From Diplonema papillatum (Eukaryota; Euglenozoa; Diplonemea; Diplonemida; Diplonemidae): a stretch of 64,000 bases of DNA. The translations under genes were made by a program, and so were the position numbers. Positions 1 to 9,600 of the stretch are shown here, one piece after another; the first letter of the stretch is position 1, and each line of letters starts with the position of its first letter. The stretch is taken from contig JAPJBO010000015.1 of assembly GCA_030068145.1 (NCBI GenBank), forward strand, positions 248,001 through 312,000, given 5' to 3'. Under the pieces are notes generated by a model. The model saw only the letters and a program-made list of their open reading frames with translations, was not told where the DNA came from and did no database searches.

Positions 1-21
1 GCGTACACAACGCGTTTTCCC

Positions 22-654
22 TTGGCGTACGCCCGGTGCGCTCTTTCGTTCGTGCAGAGACTCTCCTCACGACTGTCGGTGGGAGGTCTGCAGGCATGGG
101 ACGTGCCGGTGAACGTTCCGGCGTCGACAGCCCGCGAAGTTGAAAGCCTCACGGCGACCATCGGGGAGAACCGGTGGGTCACGCGAGTGGGCACGCGCGG
201 GGGGCAGTCGATCCGACTATGGTCCGACGCCTCCTCAAAAGAATGGGCGGCGCTGCTCGAGGGTGAGCCCGAACGGGTGTCACAGGGCATTTTCTTTGGT
301 CACTTCGCAGAAAAGCACATTTTTTTGAAAGAGCTTTTCGCAGTGTTGAAAGGCCTCGAGCTAGCCGTTAGAGCACACCGAGGAGTGTCCGTAGAGCTGA
401 TGGTAGACAACCTACCGGCGGTTCATTGCCTGAACAAGGGCCACTCAAAGAATTACGCGGCGAACATAATACTGTCGCGCATTTTTGATCTGGCCCGAGA
501 GTACGGACTTGAGCTCACGGCTACGTGGGTGCCGACCCACGAACAGAGGGCGGACGAGTACACCCGGGGTACCCAGGCGAAAGAGAACGCGACGCCTGGA
601 GGGTGGTTACCGAAGGAGGAAGATCTCTCGCCTCCTCCGGATCTGACTACTTGA
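22..654 (+). mobile_element. RNase H-like part of a DIRS/tyrosine-recombinase-type retroelement (fossil)
   Basis: The frame shows the four-acid order of an RNase H fold: SDASS at about residue 68, an E in ELFAV at about 104, VDN at about 128 and WVPTHEQRADEYTR at about 169-182. In style (DN..AVHCLNKG, WVPTHEQRADE) it resembles the RNase H of DIRS-like retroelements more than that of LINEs; this family assignment is by recognition of the motif pattern only. Only this part of the element is visible, because the window begins here and any reverse transcriptase would lie to the left. It is followed at once by a repeat unit (family A) in 1.4 tandem copies, which may be the element's terminal repeat. 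Regarded as a partial, old copy. Confidence 0.6.
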
Positions 655-660
655 AAGGCC

Positions 661-1085
661 ACTGCGTGGTCCCTGGGGGTCCTGGATGGTGTAAGCGAAG
701 AACAAATCAGATTGTGTTTGTATTGTATTTGCCCCTTACCTCTATATTTCCCCCCTTCCATTCGGAGTCGAAGCAGCTACGTCGAGTATTTTTACATAAG
801 CGCCAGCTTGAAAGGAAATGCTCGACGATGCTGCCCGACAAAGAACAGAAGGGATCCCAAGTGCTGTAACTACCGGACCACGTGTTGAACGGACGTGAGG
901 TCATGCGGGTCTACCCCTACACGACAAATCACACAAACACAACAGGTCAAAAAATCCTGAGTGAGTAAACAACACACGGTGGTGTAAGCGAAGAACAAAT
1001 CAGATTGTGTTTGTATTGTATTTGCCCCTTACCTCTATATTCCATCCCTTCCATTCGGAGTCGAAGCAGCTACGTCGAGTATTTT
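661..1085 (+). repeat. Repeat family A, 1.4 tandem units (period 293 bp)
   Basis: The stretch starting GGTGTAAGCGAAG at 688 begins again at 981, so one complete unit (about 791-1085) follows the right-hand part of another. A unit runs from ACATAAGCGCCAGCTTG to GTCGAGTATTTTT. Its two ends form an imperfect inverted repeat: AAATGCTCGACGATGCTGC on the left matches the reverse complement of the right end, AAATACTCGACGTAGCTGC. Other copies are at 7471, 12560, 34821, 50585 and 59124. Being tandem and next to the RNase H remnant, this copy could be the terminal repeat of that retroelement; the solo copies elsewhere look like ~290-bp MITEs. I cannot decide between these. Confidence 0.75.
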
Positions 1086-1096
1086 TTTTTTTTTTT

Positions 1097-1218
1097 AGCC
1101 ACATGCAATGTGTGAGGAAACTGAACCGCTCAAGTAGGACCTTCTGATCATGATCATTTGCCAAATTTGCCACCTGAAACCACGTCCAGGATTTGGGCTC
1201 AGGGTAGTGCGGTCAACG
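1097..1218 (-). repeat. Repeat family D, full copy
   Basis: About 120 bp shared in opposite orientation with 14226-14336 and 17461-17579. Read on the minus strand it runs from TTGACCGCACTACCCTGAGC to GCATGTGGCTA and contains the palindrome TGATCATGATCA. It abuts the T-rich end of the family A unit. No coding capacity. Confidence 0.75.
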
Positions 1219-1350
1219 AAAGTCGTCATTCGTTGATACCGGCGCCTCGAGGATTCTGAGGGGTTCCTCCGCTTTTTCTTCCCAGAGCGGGTGTACTGAA
1301 AAGAGCCCTTTTCGGGAAGCGGGAATAAACCCGCGCGGCACACTCCCCCG

Positions 1351-1425
1351 ACGAAGACTTGATGCTAGCATCAAACATGCATGAGAGAGGCAGTGTTCTG
1401 CCTAAGCATTCAACTAAGTTTTTCC
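1351..1425 (+). repeat. Repeat family C with two adjacent palindromes
   Basis: A perfect 16-bp palindrome TTGATGCTAGCATCAA (1359-1374) is followed by a second hairpin AGGCAG-TGTT-CTGCCT (1388-1403) and the tail CATTCAACTAAGTTTTTCCCC. The same order recurs in whole or part at 5101, 15020, 46054, 57925, 58862 and 59078, and a diverged copy is at 16782. Confidence 0.65.
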
Positions 1426-1769
1426 CCCGCGCGGGGCGTCGGGAAGCGGCCGGATCCAGCCGGCCATTTCTGCTGTCTTGCCGTTCCTGGAGGCCCGCGC
1501 CCGATTCAGCTTCTTCAGTTTGTTAGTGTGCATTTTCCGCTGCAGCTGGCAAAGCGTCCCACCAGCACCCCCCACTGCAGGACATCGGCGGAAGAAAACA
1601 AGATAAAAGAATAAGGCCAGTGCGGTCGGTTGGTTTCGCGTGTGCGGTTTGACCTGCTTGCACTCTGGTAAAATTTTAAGCGAACTTTCACCCTAAAAAT
1701 CAGTGCCAGCGTTACTTTTTCTGCTGTATCAATTGGGCTGCCTAAGGAGGGCAGTTGGGTTATCTCAGA

Positions 1770-1980
1770 AGAAATACTCGAGGGACTGCCTTGTGCTCAT
1801 TTCGAAGGAGGCTAGAGGGGGAGAAAACAATACTACACTACAAAGTGGGTCTTTTTTGTTGAACGCCGCCCGCCACTAAACCCAGATTTACCTGTGCTTC
1901 GCATTTACCTCGTTCGATCTATCGCAACTGGCAGTCTCCTCAAGCATTTCCTACAAAGCAGGTGCTTGTACAAAAGAAAT
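1770..1980 (-). repeat. Repeat family B
   Basis: Matches, on the minus strand, the copies at 23403, 34506 and 58160. Landmarks on the minus strand are GTACAAGCACCTGCTTTG, AGGAAATGCTTGAGGAGAC, the stretch GGGTTTAGTGGCGGGCG and the end CCCTCGAGTATTTCT. The two ends are imperfect inverted repeats of ~20 bp, as expected for a MITE. Confidence 0.7.
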
Positions 1981-2784
1981 AGTGAAGTAAAGGGCAACAA
2001 TTGAATACCGGCGTTCTGAGACACAAAGACCACTTCAGATAAGGGTTGTAGCCCCCTCAGGGTTCCTAGTCTTGCTATTCATTTTCTCTTTCTTTTCTCG
2101 AAGACGGTTTTAATGTTCGCCTACATCCCGTGCCCGCCCCCGGCAGACGACGCGGCCTGAGGTTTCACGTGTTATACCATGTGACATCACGTGTGAAATC
2201 TCTTGTCGTTTTCGACATTGTGACACCTGTTAACACACTTCAAGCAGACATGTGGTCACGCGTCATCTGTTATCTGTTATAAACATACCATGTGAACTCC
2301 CGTGTTGTTTTCCCGTGTTGTTTTCCCAACAAGGGAGTCGTTGTAGTTGGTGGTGTGTGGATGTGTGGCACGGCCATTCCATACCTGATGACCTCTCAGG
2401 GTTCAAAGCTGCTTCGAAGAAAAACCGCTTCTCGAACGTCCCTTGCAGCAACACGCTCCCCTACCTGCACCTTTTCACACCCTGCTGCCTGGGATCGAAC
2501 CCGGGCCGTTATTTCTTCGCATACACGGTGGCGTCCAGCCTCTCGGAAGCTGGAGTGAAAGAGAGTCGCACCCGGAAAGCGGGCGTGCTTCACCCAAGAC
2601 GCGTGCACCCGTGTGCCACACCCGAAACAAGCGGGGGCGTGGCCTTTATCGAGCTCCTGCTTGCGAGGCTGGATTCCGCCGTGTGTGGGCCTTGAGCTTG
2701 CGCGGAAATCATTTTTTTGCCAACTTTGGTCGCCAAATCGAGCCTTCAGTTCCAGCTGTCTGAAGAGCCTCCCCACTTCCCCCG

Positions 2785-2935
2785 CCCCCCACTTCAGGAA
2801 AATGTAAGACCGTCGACTTAAAGGACCGAAACACGGCGCAGACGGGACCAGTGCGGTGTTGAGCACATACCCATTCCAAGCACGTTCTTGCAAGCCCCCC
2901 ACTCCAGGAAAATGTAAGACCGTCGGCGAAGAGCC
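2785..2935 (+). repeat. Repeat family E, 3' part, with a duplicated flank
   Basis: Bases 2816-2894 match the right half of the family E copies at 8605 and 25074 (GGACCGAAACACGGCGCAGA ... CAAGCACGTTCTTGCA). A 30-bp stretch ending AGGAAAATGTAAGACCGTCG lies on both sides (from about 2783 and 2896), so the fragment sits between short direct repeats. Confidence 0.6.
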
Positions 2936-3504
2936 ACCCCCCGGTTCTCAAGCGTTGTCGCTCTGAAATATGCAAAAACTCAAAAAATAGCCCATTTTGA
3001 TAAAAAAAGATCAAAACCTCCTGGTGCCTCTCTAAATGGGGAAACTTTGAGAAAGAAGTACACATAAAAATATACCGCCGATTTCAATTAGTGATGGCGA
3101 TCCTCTGCGGCGGGAAGAAAAAAAAGGGAAAAGCGAAGACAAGCAACACCCCTGCCGGTAGAACGCCTCCGGGTGGGCTAGGCTGACACTTGCTGTCGTT
3201 GGGGTTGGGGGAAGACATAGCAAGCCATACGACTTCGCGCACGCATCGTGTCATGCTGGCCCTGAGCATGAGTTAAAGTCTACAGAAAAAGCCATCGGTC
3301 CACAGCCACCAATCCAAGGAAGTTTCAAGCCATTCTTCTTCAAAAAAGTCAATCACGCCGACTTTTCAAAGCAACATTCTGAGAAAGCTGGCGTCGCCGG
3401 CAACAAGAAGGAATAACTATTTTTTACCGGGAAACAAGAGTGCTTTTTTCCCCCGAGGGCGTCAGCCCGAGGGCGAAAACAGCTCGAGGGGGAAAAGTTG
3501 ACCG

Positions 3505-3551
3505 AAAAAATGTTTTCCCCGAGGGCGAAGCCCGAGGGGAAAACATTTTTT
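3505..3551. repeat. Strong hairpin, 16-bp perfect stem
   Basis: AAAAAATGTTTTCCCC at 3505-3520 is matched exactly by its reverse complement at 3536-3551. The 15-bp centre GAGGGCGAAGCCCGA can pair further through GGGC/GCCC. The flanks (3436-3500 and 3553-3600) repeat the same CCCCGAGGGC and TTTTCCCC words, giving a cluster of related fold-backs. Confidence 0.7.
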
Positions 3552-3810
3552 TGAGGGCCAACACACTCTTTTCCCCGGTAAAACGTGATTTTTCTTCCGG
3601 GTGTGCACGTTTTTTTCCGACCACAGCGCAAAGCAAGAAAGAAGAAATGTCACCAAATCTAAGCATGTGTGCAGGCAAATAACGACTAATGTGGGGATGA
3701 GAATGTCTATGGGCACACATACACACGCCCACATACAGGCACACACCATGACTACAAGTGCTGTGCACTCGTCTCTGCTACTGCAGGGCGGGCGCGTTCC
3801 TTTTCACCAC

Positions 3811-4207
3811 GACTCATGCTTGATGACACAGAACTGGATGAGAAGCTCTTGCTACGGCGCTCTGTCAACAGATTTTCGTGGGTGCTGTCACTTTTGGACA
3901 TCCGTTGCCTGCATGTTGCCTTTAGGAAAGTCCGAAAAATGGTGATTTGTTTCCGGGGGAAAAAAGTACAACCCCTGCTGCAGGACAGGAGTATTTCACC
4001 AAAAATCATGCTTGATGGCGCAGAGCTGGACCAGCAGGTCTTGGTATGGCGCTCTGTCGGCAGTTTTTCGTGGGTGTCCATCGTTTTTGGACACCTATTG
4101 GCTGTAATTTTCCTTTAAGATTATCCGGGAAATCGTGCTTTTTTGCCGGGGAAAAAAGTACAAAAAATGTACATTTTTTCCCGGAAAGCATTTTTTTACC
4201 ATCCCGG
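3811..4207 (+). repeat. Two-copy tandem duplication (period ~196 bp) ending in a fold-back
   Basis: CATGCTTGATGACACAGAAC at 3811 returns as CATGCTTGATGGCGCAGAGC at 4007, and the following words (GGCGCTCTGTC, TTTTCGTGGGTG, TTTTGGACA) keep the same order. The second copy runs into an imperfect hairpin at 4125-4207 (GTGCTTTTTTGCCGGGGAAA against its complement TTTCCCGGAAAGCATTTTTT). Confidence 0.65.
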
Positions 4208-5100
4208 GAACTATGGACCGATACATGGGGAGGAGGAAAAAAAAGTACACACCCGGAAAAAAAAGACATCTTCCTTGGAGAAGGTGGGGAGCTATTTCCG
4301 CAAGCGGCACTTCCTTTTTTAAAACTTTTTTTGAAGGTATGCAACGGGGGGGCCTTCACTGGCGACACTGTTGATCGCACCTGAATTGAGTTGCGGTCGC
4401 CGATCCCCCAACCGCCAGCATCATGTATTTGATGCGACGCGGAACAAGTGCTGACAGCACCGCTCGGCGAATAGAGGGCCACAAAAGTGGCAAATCGACC
4501 GGTCGGGGGGTGCTTAGCAGCCAATGACCTGATGGCTGAGTGCACACCTAAGCAGGGCTGCATCCTCGTGTTGTGGCCGTGTTGTGTACAAGGCTTCGTT
4601 GGTCAAGCACTCACAACAGGCACTCATCACAATAGGCGCAAACCTTTTTCGGCCGTGATTGGACATTGTTCCGTCAAGAGCGGCGAATCAACTGTTCCTT
4701 CCTGCGAGAATATGGTACGATGCCAAACCCCCCCCCCCCCTTATGGAAGCTGCAATGAAGGCTTAGACCGGTACGGGCTACATGGCAACCCCTGCTCAAC
4801 ATGTAGAACGTGGGGGGCCCTTGATCACATTCATTACGGGTGTGGTCGTGGTGTCGGTCGCAACAGTCGCTTTGCTAGCCAAAGAGAGAGATAGAGAGAA
4901 AAAGAGCGCCAGAGAGAAAAGAAAAGATAACGTTATCTTCCGGAAAAGAAGGGTTACGCGAACCCCCGAAAAAATAATTACCCCCAAAAAAAATATACAG
5001 AAAAAAATAAAAACACAAACCGACGGTGACCCCCAAAACCTTTTTCAACCTTTCCAACACCCTTCAAGCTAAACCATTATACAACGACCCCCCCCCCTAA

Positions 5101-5147
5101 ACATGCATGCGAGGCAGTACTCTGCCTAAACATTAAACTAAGTTTTT
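5101..5147 (+). repeat. Repeat family C copy
   Basis: CATGCGAGGCAGTACTCTGC, then CTAAACATTAAACTAAG and TTTTTCCC, matching 1381-1425. The fold-back element that follows starts inside the poly-C end of this copy, so the element probably inserted into it or uses poly-C as target. Confidence 0.6.
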
Positions 5148-5615
5148 CCCCCCCTTTGCACTAATAAAAAAAATTTTGATGTCACCCCATACTGGCCCCG
5201 AAACCCCACTTGTGTGGCCCAAAACGGTTCCCAAACGGTTTTTGGCGGGCTGAGTCGAGGTAAAGGGGTCTCTGAAGGCCCACGAATAGGCCCAGGTGGG
5301 CCCAGGTGGGCCCCGGAGCGGGCACTCAGTGCGAGGGGGGGTGCCCCCAAAATGGGGTCATTTTCAAAGCCTCGCCACTTCTCAAGCTAGTCAAACACCT
5401 TCTGGCATCCAGCGGGAAACCCAGACTACACAACGACAAGATCGGCTGTGTTCCGCTGTAGATAGCCACCAGCGGGTCCTCTTGAAGCCGAAGAATGTTC
5501 TCAGGGGTCTCAGATAGCCCTACTTGGCCACCCCGCCTGCAGCGCCTGCGGTGGGCAGGCACACCTTGTAAATAGAGTGGGTGCAGCAGGTGCACCCTGC
5601 CTAGAATCCGGCTTT
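5148..5615 (+). repeat. Left inverted arm of the fold-back element
   Basis: The arm runs from the C-tract plus TTTGCACTAATAAAA to CCTAGAATCCGGCTT. It carries an extra 11-bp direct duplication (CCCAGGTGGGC twice, about 5291-5312) that the right arm lacks, and shows small differences in the inner ~100 bp. The arms have therefore diverged slightly since they formed. Confidence 0.85.
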
Positions 5616-5676
5616 ACCAGCAATACGAATTAAGAATACAGGTTGACCCAGGAAAACGGAAACTAAGAGAGGGAAA

Positions 5677-6021
5677 ATGCCAAAGATCACGGGTCTGGAG
5701 TTCGTGGAGTCATCGGTGAGAGCAATGCAGAAGTTGTCGCCGTTTCATGAGGAAACGAGACGTGGTCAGTCCATGCAGAGACGACTCGTAGCCAGCAGGA
5801 CCTTTTGCGAAAAGGTCTCTGGTGAGGACCTGATCGGTTTCTTTCTCGCCCTAATGACAGAGGAGGAGAACGTTGACATCTGGAAGCGCCTTTCTGGTAG
5901 GCTTTCAGAAGCCTTCAACAGCCTTGACGACGAGGCGAGCCGGCGACGCATCGTGAGCGGTTTGGACTGGGCACGTGCCCGGTACAGGGCTGTTGGAATG
6001 GTCGTGGGTGACAATCTCTGA
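5677..6021 (+). CDS. Unknown 114-aa protein inside the fold-back element
   Basis: I do not recognise this protein. The frame starts MPKITGLEF in a good start context (GAAAATGCC) and ends TGA at 6019-6021. It is charged and looks mostly helical, with clusters such as EETRRGQSMQRR (about residues 25-36), LIGFFLALMTEEENVDIW (52-69) and DDEASRRR (84-91). There is no signal peptide, membrane segment, zinc-binding cysteine cluster or acidic catalytic triad of the transposase kind. It sits between the two inverted arms, 61 bp from the left and 122 bp from the right, so it belongs to the element. The single unbroken frame with sensible composition suggests selection or a recent origin. It could be a captured host gene piece, a small DNA-binding accessory protein, or chance. 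Confidence 0.45.
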   Translation: MPKITGLEFVESSVRAMQKLSPFHEETRRGQSMQRRLVASRTFCEKVSGEDLIGFFLALMTEEENVDIWKRLSGRLSEAFNSLDDEASRRRIVSGLDWARARYRAVGMVVGDNL

Positions 6022-6143
6022 AAGAACCGGGGAAAGGCTGCCGAGATTGGCGTTGGCGGGGGAGTCCTCATCTTGGTTCTTTTGCATTTTTCCACCTTAT
6101 ATTCTGCGTTTTCCTTGTAAGCACTGTGTTCTCAAAAGCGGGT

Positions 6144-6595
6144 GAAGCCGGATTCTAGGCAGGGTGCACTTGCATACCACACATTCTAAGCGTGTGCCTG
6201 CCCACTGCTGGCGCTGCACACATGGGGCTAACTGTGACCCCCGAGAGCACTCTTCGGCTTCAAGAGGACCCGCTGGTGGCTATCTACGGCTGAACACAGC
6301 CGATCTTGTCGTTTTGAAGTCTGGGTTTCCCGCTGGAGGCCAGAAAGTGTTTGACTAGCTTGAGTAGTGGCGAAGCCCGAAAATGACCCCATTTTGGGGG
6401 GCTCTCCCCCTCGCGCTGAGTGCCCGCTCCGGGGCCCACCTGGGCCTATTCGTGGGCCTTCAGAGACCCCTTTACCTCGACTCAGCCCGCCAAAAACCGT
6501 TTGGGAACCGTTTTGGGCCACACAAGTGGGGTTTCGGGGCCAGTATGGGGTGACATCAAAATTTTTTTTATTAGTGCAAAGGGGGGGGGGGGGGG
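6144..6595 (-). repeat. Right inverted arm of the fold-back element
   Basis: Reverse complement of the left arm from AAGCCGGATTCTAGG at the inner end to GTGCAAA plus a 15-bp G-tract at the outer end. Clear landmark matches are GGACCCGCTGGTGGCTATCT (6269) and GACCCCTTTACCTCGACTC (6468). Confidence 0.85.
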
Positions 6596-6884
6596 TTTTG
6601 CATCGTCTCATATATTAAGTTAAGAGAAGCGAAGAGGAATTCAAGGAGGCATGCAGGGGCGGAAAGGGGGGGAAACCGCGTTCTAATGCCCACCAGACAT
6701 AAATTCACCAACCCCTCACAATGTGAAACCGTCGAGGGAAAAAGAAAAGGCTGCTGTGTACGTGTCGACTGAAAATTTTGTCAGAAGAACAAGAAAGAAG
6801 AAAATAAAAGGAGAAAAATAAAACGAAGCAGGGTTTCCCACGCCACTCACTTTTCGTCGTTGCCCCGCAACAACAAGCACCAGT

Positions 6885-7107
6885 CATTTTTACCGGGGGC
6901 ACTTGTCATTTTTACTAGTGCACTAGTCATTTTTACTGGTGGCACTGGTCATTTTTACTAGTGCACTAGTCATATTTACTAGTCAAAAAATCCCAAAAAA
7001 TTTGACGAGTAAAACCACTCGTGTCAAAGTCAAAAAATCCCAACAAATTTGACGAGTAAAACCACTCGTGTCAAAGTCAAAAAATCCCTTGAATAGTGCA
7101 CCGGGCG
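6885..7107 (+). repeat. Right-type end of a CACTAGT-rich inverted-repeat element, with 47-bp tandem units
   Basis: ACTAGTCATTTTTACTAGTG is repeated about four times with small changes, then a 47-bp unit starting CAAAAAATCCCAAAAAATTT is repeated 2.2 times (starts 6984, 7031, 7078), ending TTGAATAGTGCACCGGGCGG. The same order closes the element at 35715-37953. No matching left end is seen here, so this is a solo or truncated end. Confidence 0.65.
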
Positions 7108-7470
7108 GGATAAAAAAGCTTGCCCCGTTCTGCCGCCAGATTGGCTCCGAGCTAAGGACGATCCATCCTGGGTGTAGCTTTTTCACCTGTATTCGTGGTG
7201 CTTTCGGACGATACTTCTCTCGAATTTGCCCTTGTTTCGGACTTACGACACCGTAATGATCCAGCGAGTTGCGGAAAACCCTGAGTGCCCACTTCGTCCC
7301 TCCCCATTCCACTACACAGCTGGGCAACGAGGAGTGCCGGTAGGCAGTAGGCAGGAACTTCTCAGCCCAGCACATCTCGCCCGTAGCATTTCGTTCCCCC
7401 CTCTCTCTCTATCTTTCTCTCTCTGCTGCGTGCCTTGAAGCGGAAAAAAACAATAAAAGCTTCTTCTTTT

Positions 7471-7690
7471 TTTACACAAGCGCCGACTTGTAAGAAAATG
7501 CTCGACGATGCTGCCTGAAAAAGAACGGAAGGGATCCCAAGTGCTGTAACTACCGAACCACGTTGAACCGACGTGAGATCATGCGGGTCTACCCGTACAC
7601 GACAAATCACACAAACACAACAGGTCAAAGTCCCGAGAGAGAGAACAGCACACGGTGGTGTAAGCGAAGCAGCTACGTCGAGTATTTTTC
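7471..7690 (+). repeat. Repeat family A, internally shortened copy
   Basis: Left end (ACACAAGCGCCGACTTG), centre (GGGATCCCAAGTGCTGTAAC) and right end (GCAGCTACGTCGAGTATTTT) all match. About 75 bp after GGTGTAAGCGAAG are missing, so the frame GTAAGCGAA joins straight to GCAGCTACG. Confidence 0.75.
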
Positions 7691-8057
7691 AACGGGGGAA
7701 GAAGAAAAGCCTGTACTCGGCAAGTTTCAATGGAAAAATGGCCCTCTTTATTGCTGCGACGAGTGCTCCAAAAATCCCCACCTCAACGAACTTTTGCTCA
7801 ACTGACCGATGCCCGTGAAAAAAAGATGTCGACCGCGCAAAAAAAAGAAAAACACCCGCCCACTCACCGAAAACTGTATTGCGCTCGGAGGGGTCTCCTT
7901 GTCGTGTCGCGGCACGATGCATTCTTCAGTGTTTGTATCTTCTGCCGGTGCGAGTTGGCCGCATTAGTTGCGAACGCGATTTTGGCCGGGCCACATGAGT
8001 CTTTTTCCTGGATGTGCGAATAAAGCGGCCGAAAGCCGAAAAACGGAGAACACCACA

Positions 8058-8298
8058 GAAAATGCCGGAAACACACCTTTTCATTAGGCACTCTCTTCTG
8101 CAAGGAACCGATCACGAAAGGTCACCCGGAGGCTCTGAAAGCGAACTTTCACTCTAAAAAAACGGTCATACGGTACCAAGAAGGCAGAAAATGCCGGAAA
8201 CACACCTCATTAGGCACTAAGGAACCGATCACGGGTCACCCGGAGGCAAAGCGAACTTTCACTCTAAAAAAACGGTCATACGGTACCAAGAAGGCAGA
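8058..8298 (+). repeat. Tandem pair of ~130/111-bp units
   Basis: Both units contain GAAAATGCCGGAAACACACC, CATTAGGCACT, AAGGAACCGATCACG, GTCACCCGGAGG, GCGAACTTTCACTCTAAAAA and CGGTACCAAGAAGGCAG. The second lacks two short blocks. The word AGCGAACTTTCACTCTAAAA also occurs alone at 1678, 8468 and 58683. Confidence 0.75.
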
Positions 8299-8604
8299 CC
8301 GTCACCTACTACGGCGCACCATGCCGAGGAGGGCTACCGTTTGTAAGGTATGTGAATACTGGCCGAAACAAGCCACCAACGATCAACAACAAACGGCACA
8401 CACTGATCCACTTCCCTCGTGTATATCCTTGTTGCCGAAAGTCACCGGCAGACTCTAAAAACCCGGAGTTTCAAACGAACTTTCACTCTACAACAAAACC
8501 GCGTTGTATCACCTTACCGTGCGGTCGCGCATCGCTCGTGCAAAACCCACTAGCTGGAGGCGACCAGAGCACGTAAGTGGGGGTAGAGAACCTTCGCTTA
8601 TTTG

Positions 8605-8803
8605 CCTGTGCTCTAGTAGCGCGGGTGGTCCCGGCTGTGCCGAGCTACGAGCAGCCTGGCAAACCAGACTCACACGCTGTCCTGTCTGCAGACACTCAGG
8701 TTCCGTTGGTGATGGTCCGCCTTATGTGTCCGTGGCTTAAAGGACCAGAACACGGTGCAGACGCGGTGTTGAGCACATATCTATTCCAAGCACGTTCTTG
8801 CAG
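8605..8803 (+). repeat. Repeat family E, full copy
   Basis: About 200 bp nearly identical to 25074-25276, from CCTGTGCTCTAGTAGC through GATGGTCCGCCTTATGTGTC to CAAGCACGTTCTTGCA. Diverged or partial relatives are at 2816, 15098 (inside a phosphodiesterase intron) and 40848. No coding capacity. Confidence 0.75.
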
Positions 8804-9600
8804 TCTTCCCTCCTCCCGCAAGACCTCTTTTTCATTTTTGGCACTGAGTCACTTGACAGACCGTACACATGGCTTCAGGGCGTTCTAGCGGGTCGCTAGC
8901 GCACTGCGGCTCGGCCCTCAAATTCAACGAAAACGGGACTGCAGCCAGAACGGGGACACTCTTAAGAAGGAGCAGCCTTGTAGACGATCTAGAACAGAAA
9001 GAAACACATTGCAGAATTACCAGTCAATCACCCCTACCCCCCCAAATCTCACCTCCTGCTGCGTCTCCCCCTGTTTCATTTTCTTTTCCTTCTTATATTG
9101 CTTTCCTCCTCACACCTTACTTCCTGTTGATTCCACTGAATAAGGTCTTCTTTGTTCGTTCCCATTTCTTCGTTTTCCACACACAGCTTTCCACGTTCTC
9201 CAGAAAAGAGAAAAAAAAAAAACCCCCAGAAAACAGAAAAAAACGAGGTCGAAGGCGCCAAATCTGCAGAATCGTCGGAACACAACGAAAAAAAAAAAAA
9301 AAAAAAAACAGAGGAAGAATCACTCACCCCACACCAGGCTCGAAAACTGTTCACCGCTTTCCTCTTCTTTGTGCAAGCGGAAGCGACGTCAGCGGCACCC
9401 ATTGCAACCCTTGCTGCACTACGGGATATGTATTGTCAGCAGTTTGACCTGAATGCAAACGTCAGTTCGCTCAAGAGAAGCAGTGACCGGATCATTTTAT
9501 GAAGGTTCCCCCCTCTATCTGTCAGGGGTTGACCAGCCTTCGCTCCCCCCACCAACCAGGACAAAATACAAACCATTCCGCGAATCGGTCCTTGCGCACA

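Larger units (their letters stand above)
1426..5100. other. Gene-free, repeat-rich stretch
   Basis: No supported gene. It holds family B (1770-1980), part of family E (2785-2935), G/C-rich hairpins (3505-3551, 4125-4207) and a two-copy tandem duplication (3811-4207). Short open frames here have no domain, no consistent codon use, and start in low-complexity DNA. Confidence 0.6.
5148..6595 (+). mobile_element. Fold-back element with ~450-bp inverted arms and one internal ORF
   Basis: The left arm (5148-5615) and right arm (6144-6595) are near-perfect reverse complements; the ~530-bp centre holds an intact 114-codon frame. Both outer ends start with a C-tract then TTTGCACTAATAAAA. No transposase is visible, so it is either non-autonomous or of a type I do not recognise. 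A target-site duplication cannot be read because both ends merge into C or G homopolymers. A second right-type end is not seen elsewhere in the window. Confidence 0.8.
6596..9600. other. Gene-free, repeat-rich stretch
   Basis: No supported gene. It contains a CACTAGT-type element end (6885-7107), family A (7471-7690), a ~120-bp tandem pair (8058-8298), family E (8605-8803), and A-rich or T-rich tracts at 9205-9310. The last ~100 bases before 9601 are presumably promoter and leader of the hydrolase gene; no TATA-like box stands out. Confidence 0.55.

Noticed and set aside
661-1085. Hammerhead or other self-cleaving ribozyme in family A (as in retrozymes or Penelope-like elements)
   Set aside because: I looked for the CUGANGA and GAAA core on both strands of the unit and did not find it; CTGAGTGAG does not fit the core.
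2486-2510. Second tRNA-like site (GGGATCGAACCCGGG, minus strand)
   Set aside because: Only a B-box-like word is present; no matching A box or acceptor stem was found at the proper distance.
9076-9402. Minus-strand 108-codon frame rich in Phe and Ser
   Set aside because: It arises from the A-rich tracts at 9205-9310 read on the other strand; low complexity only.
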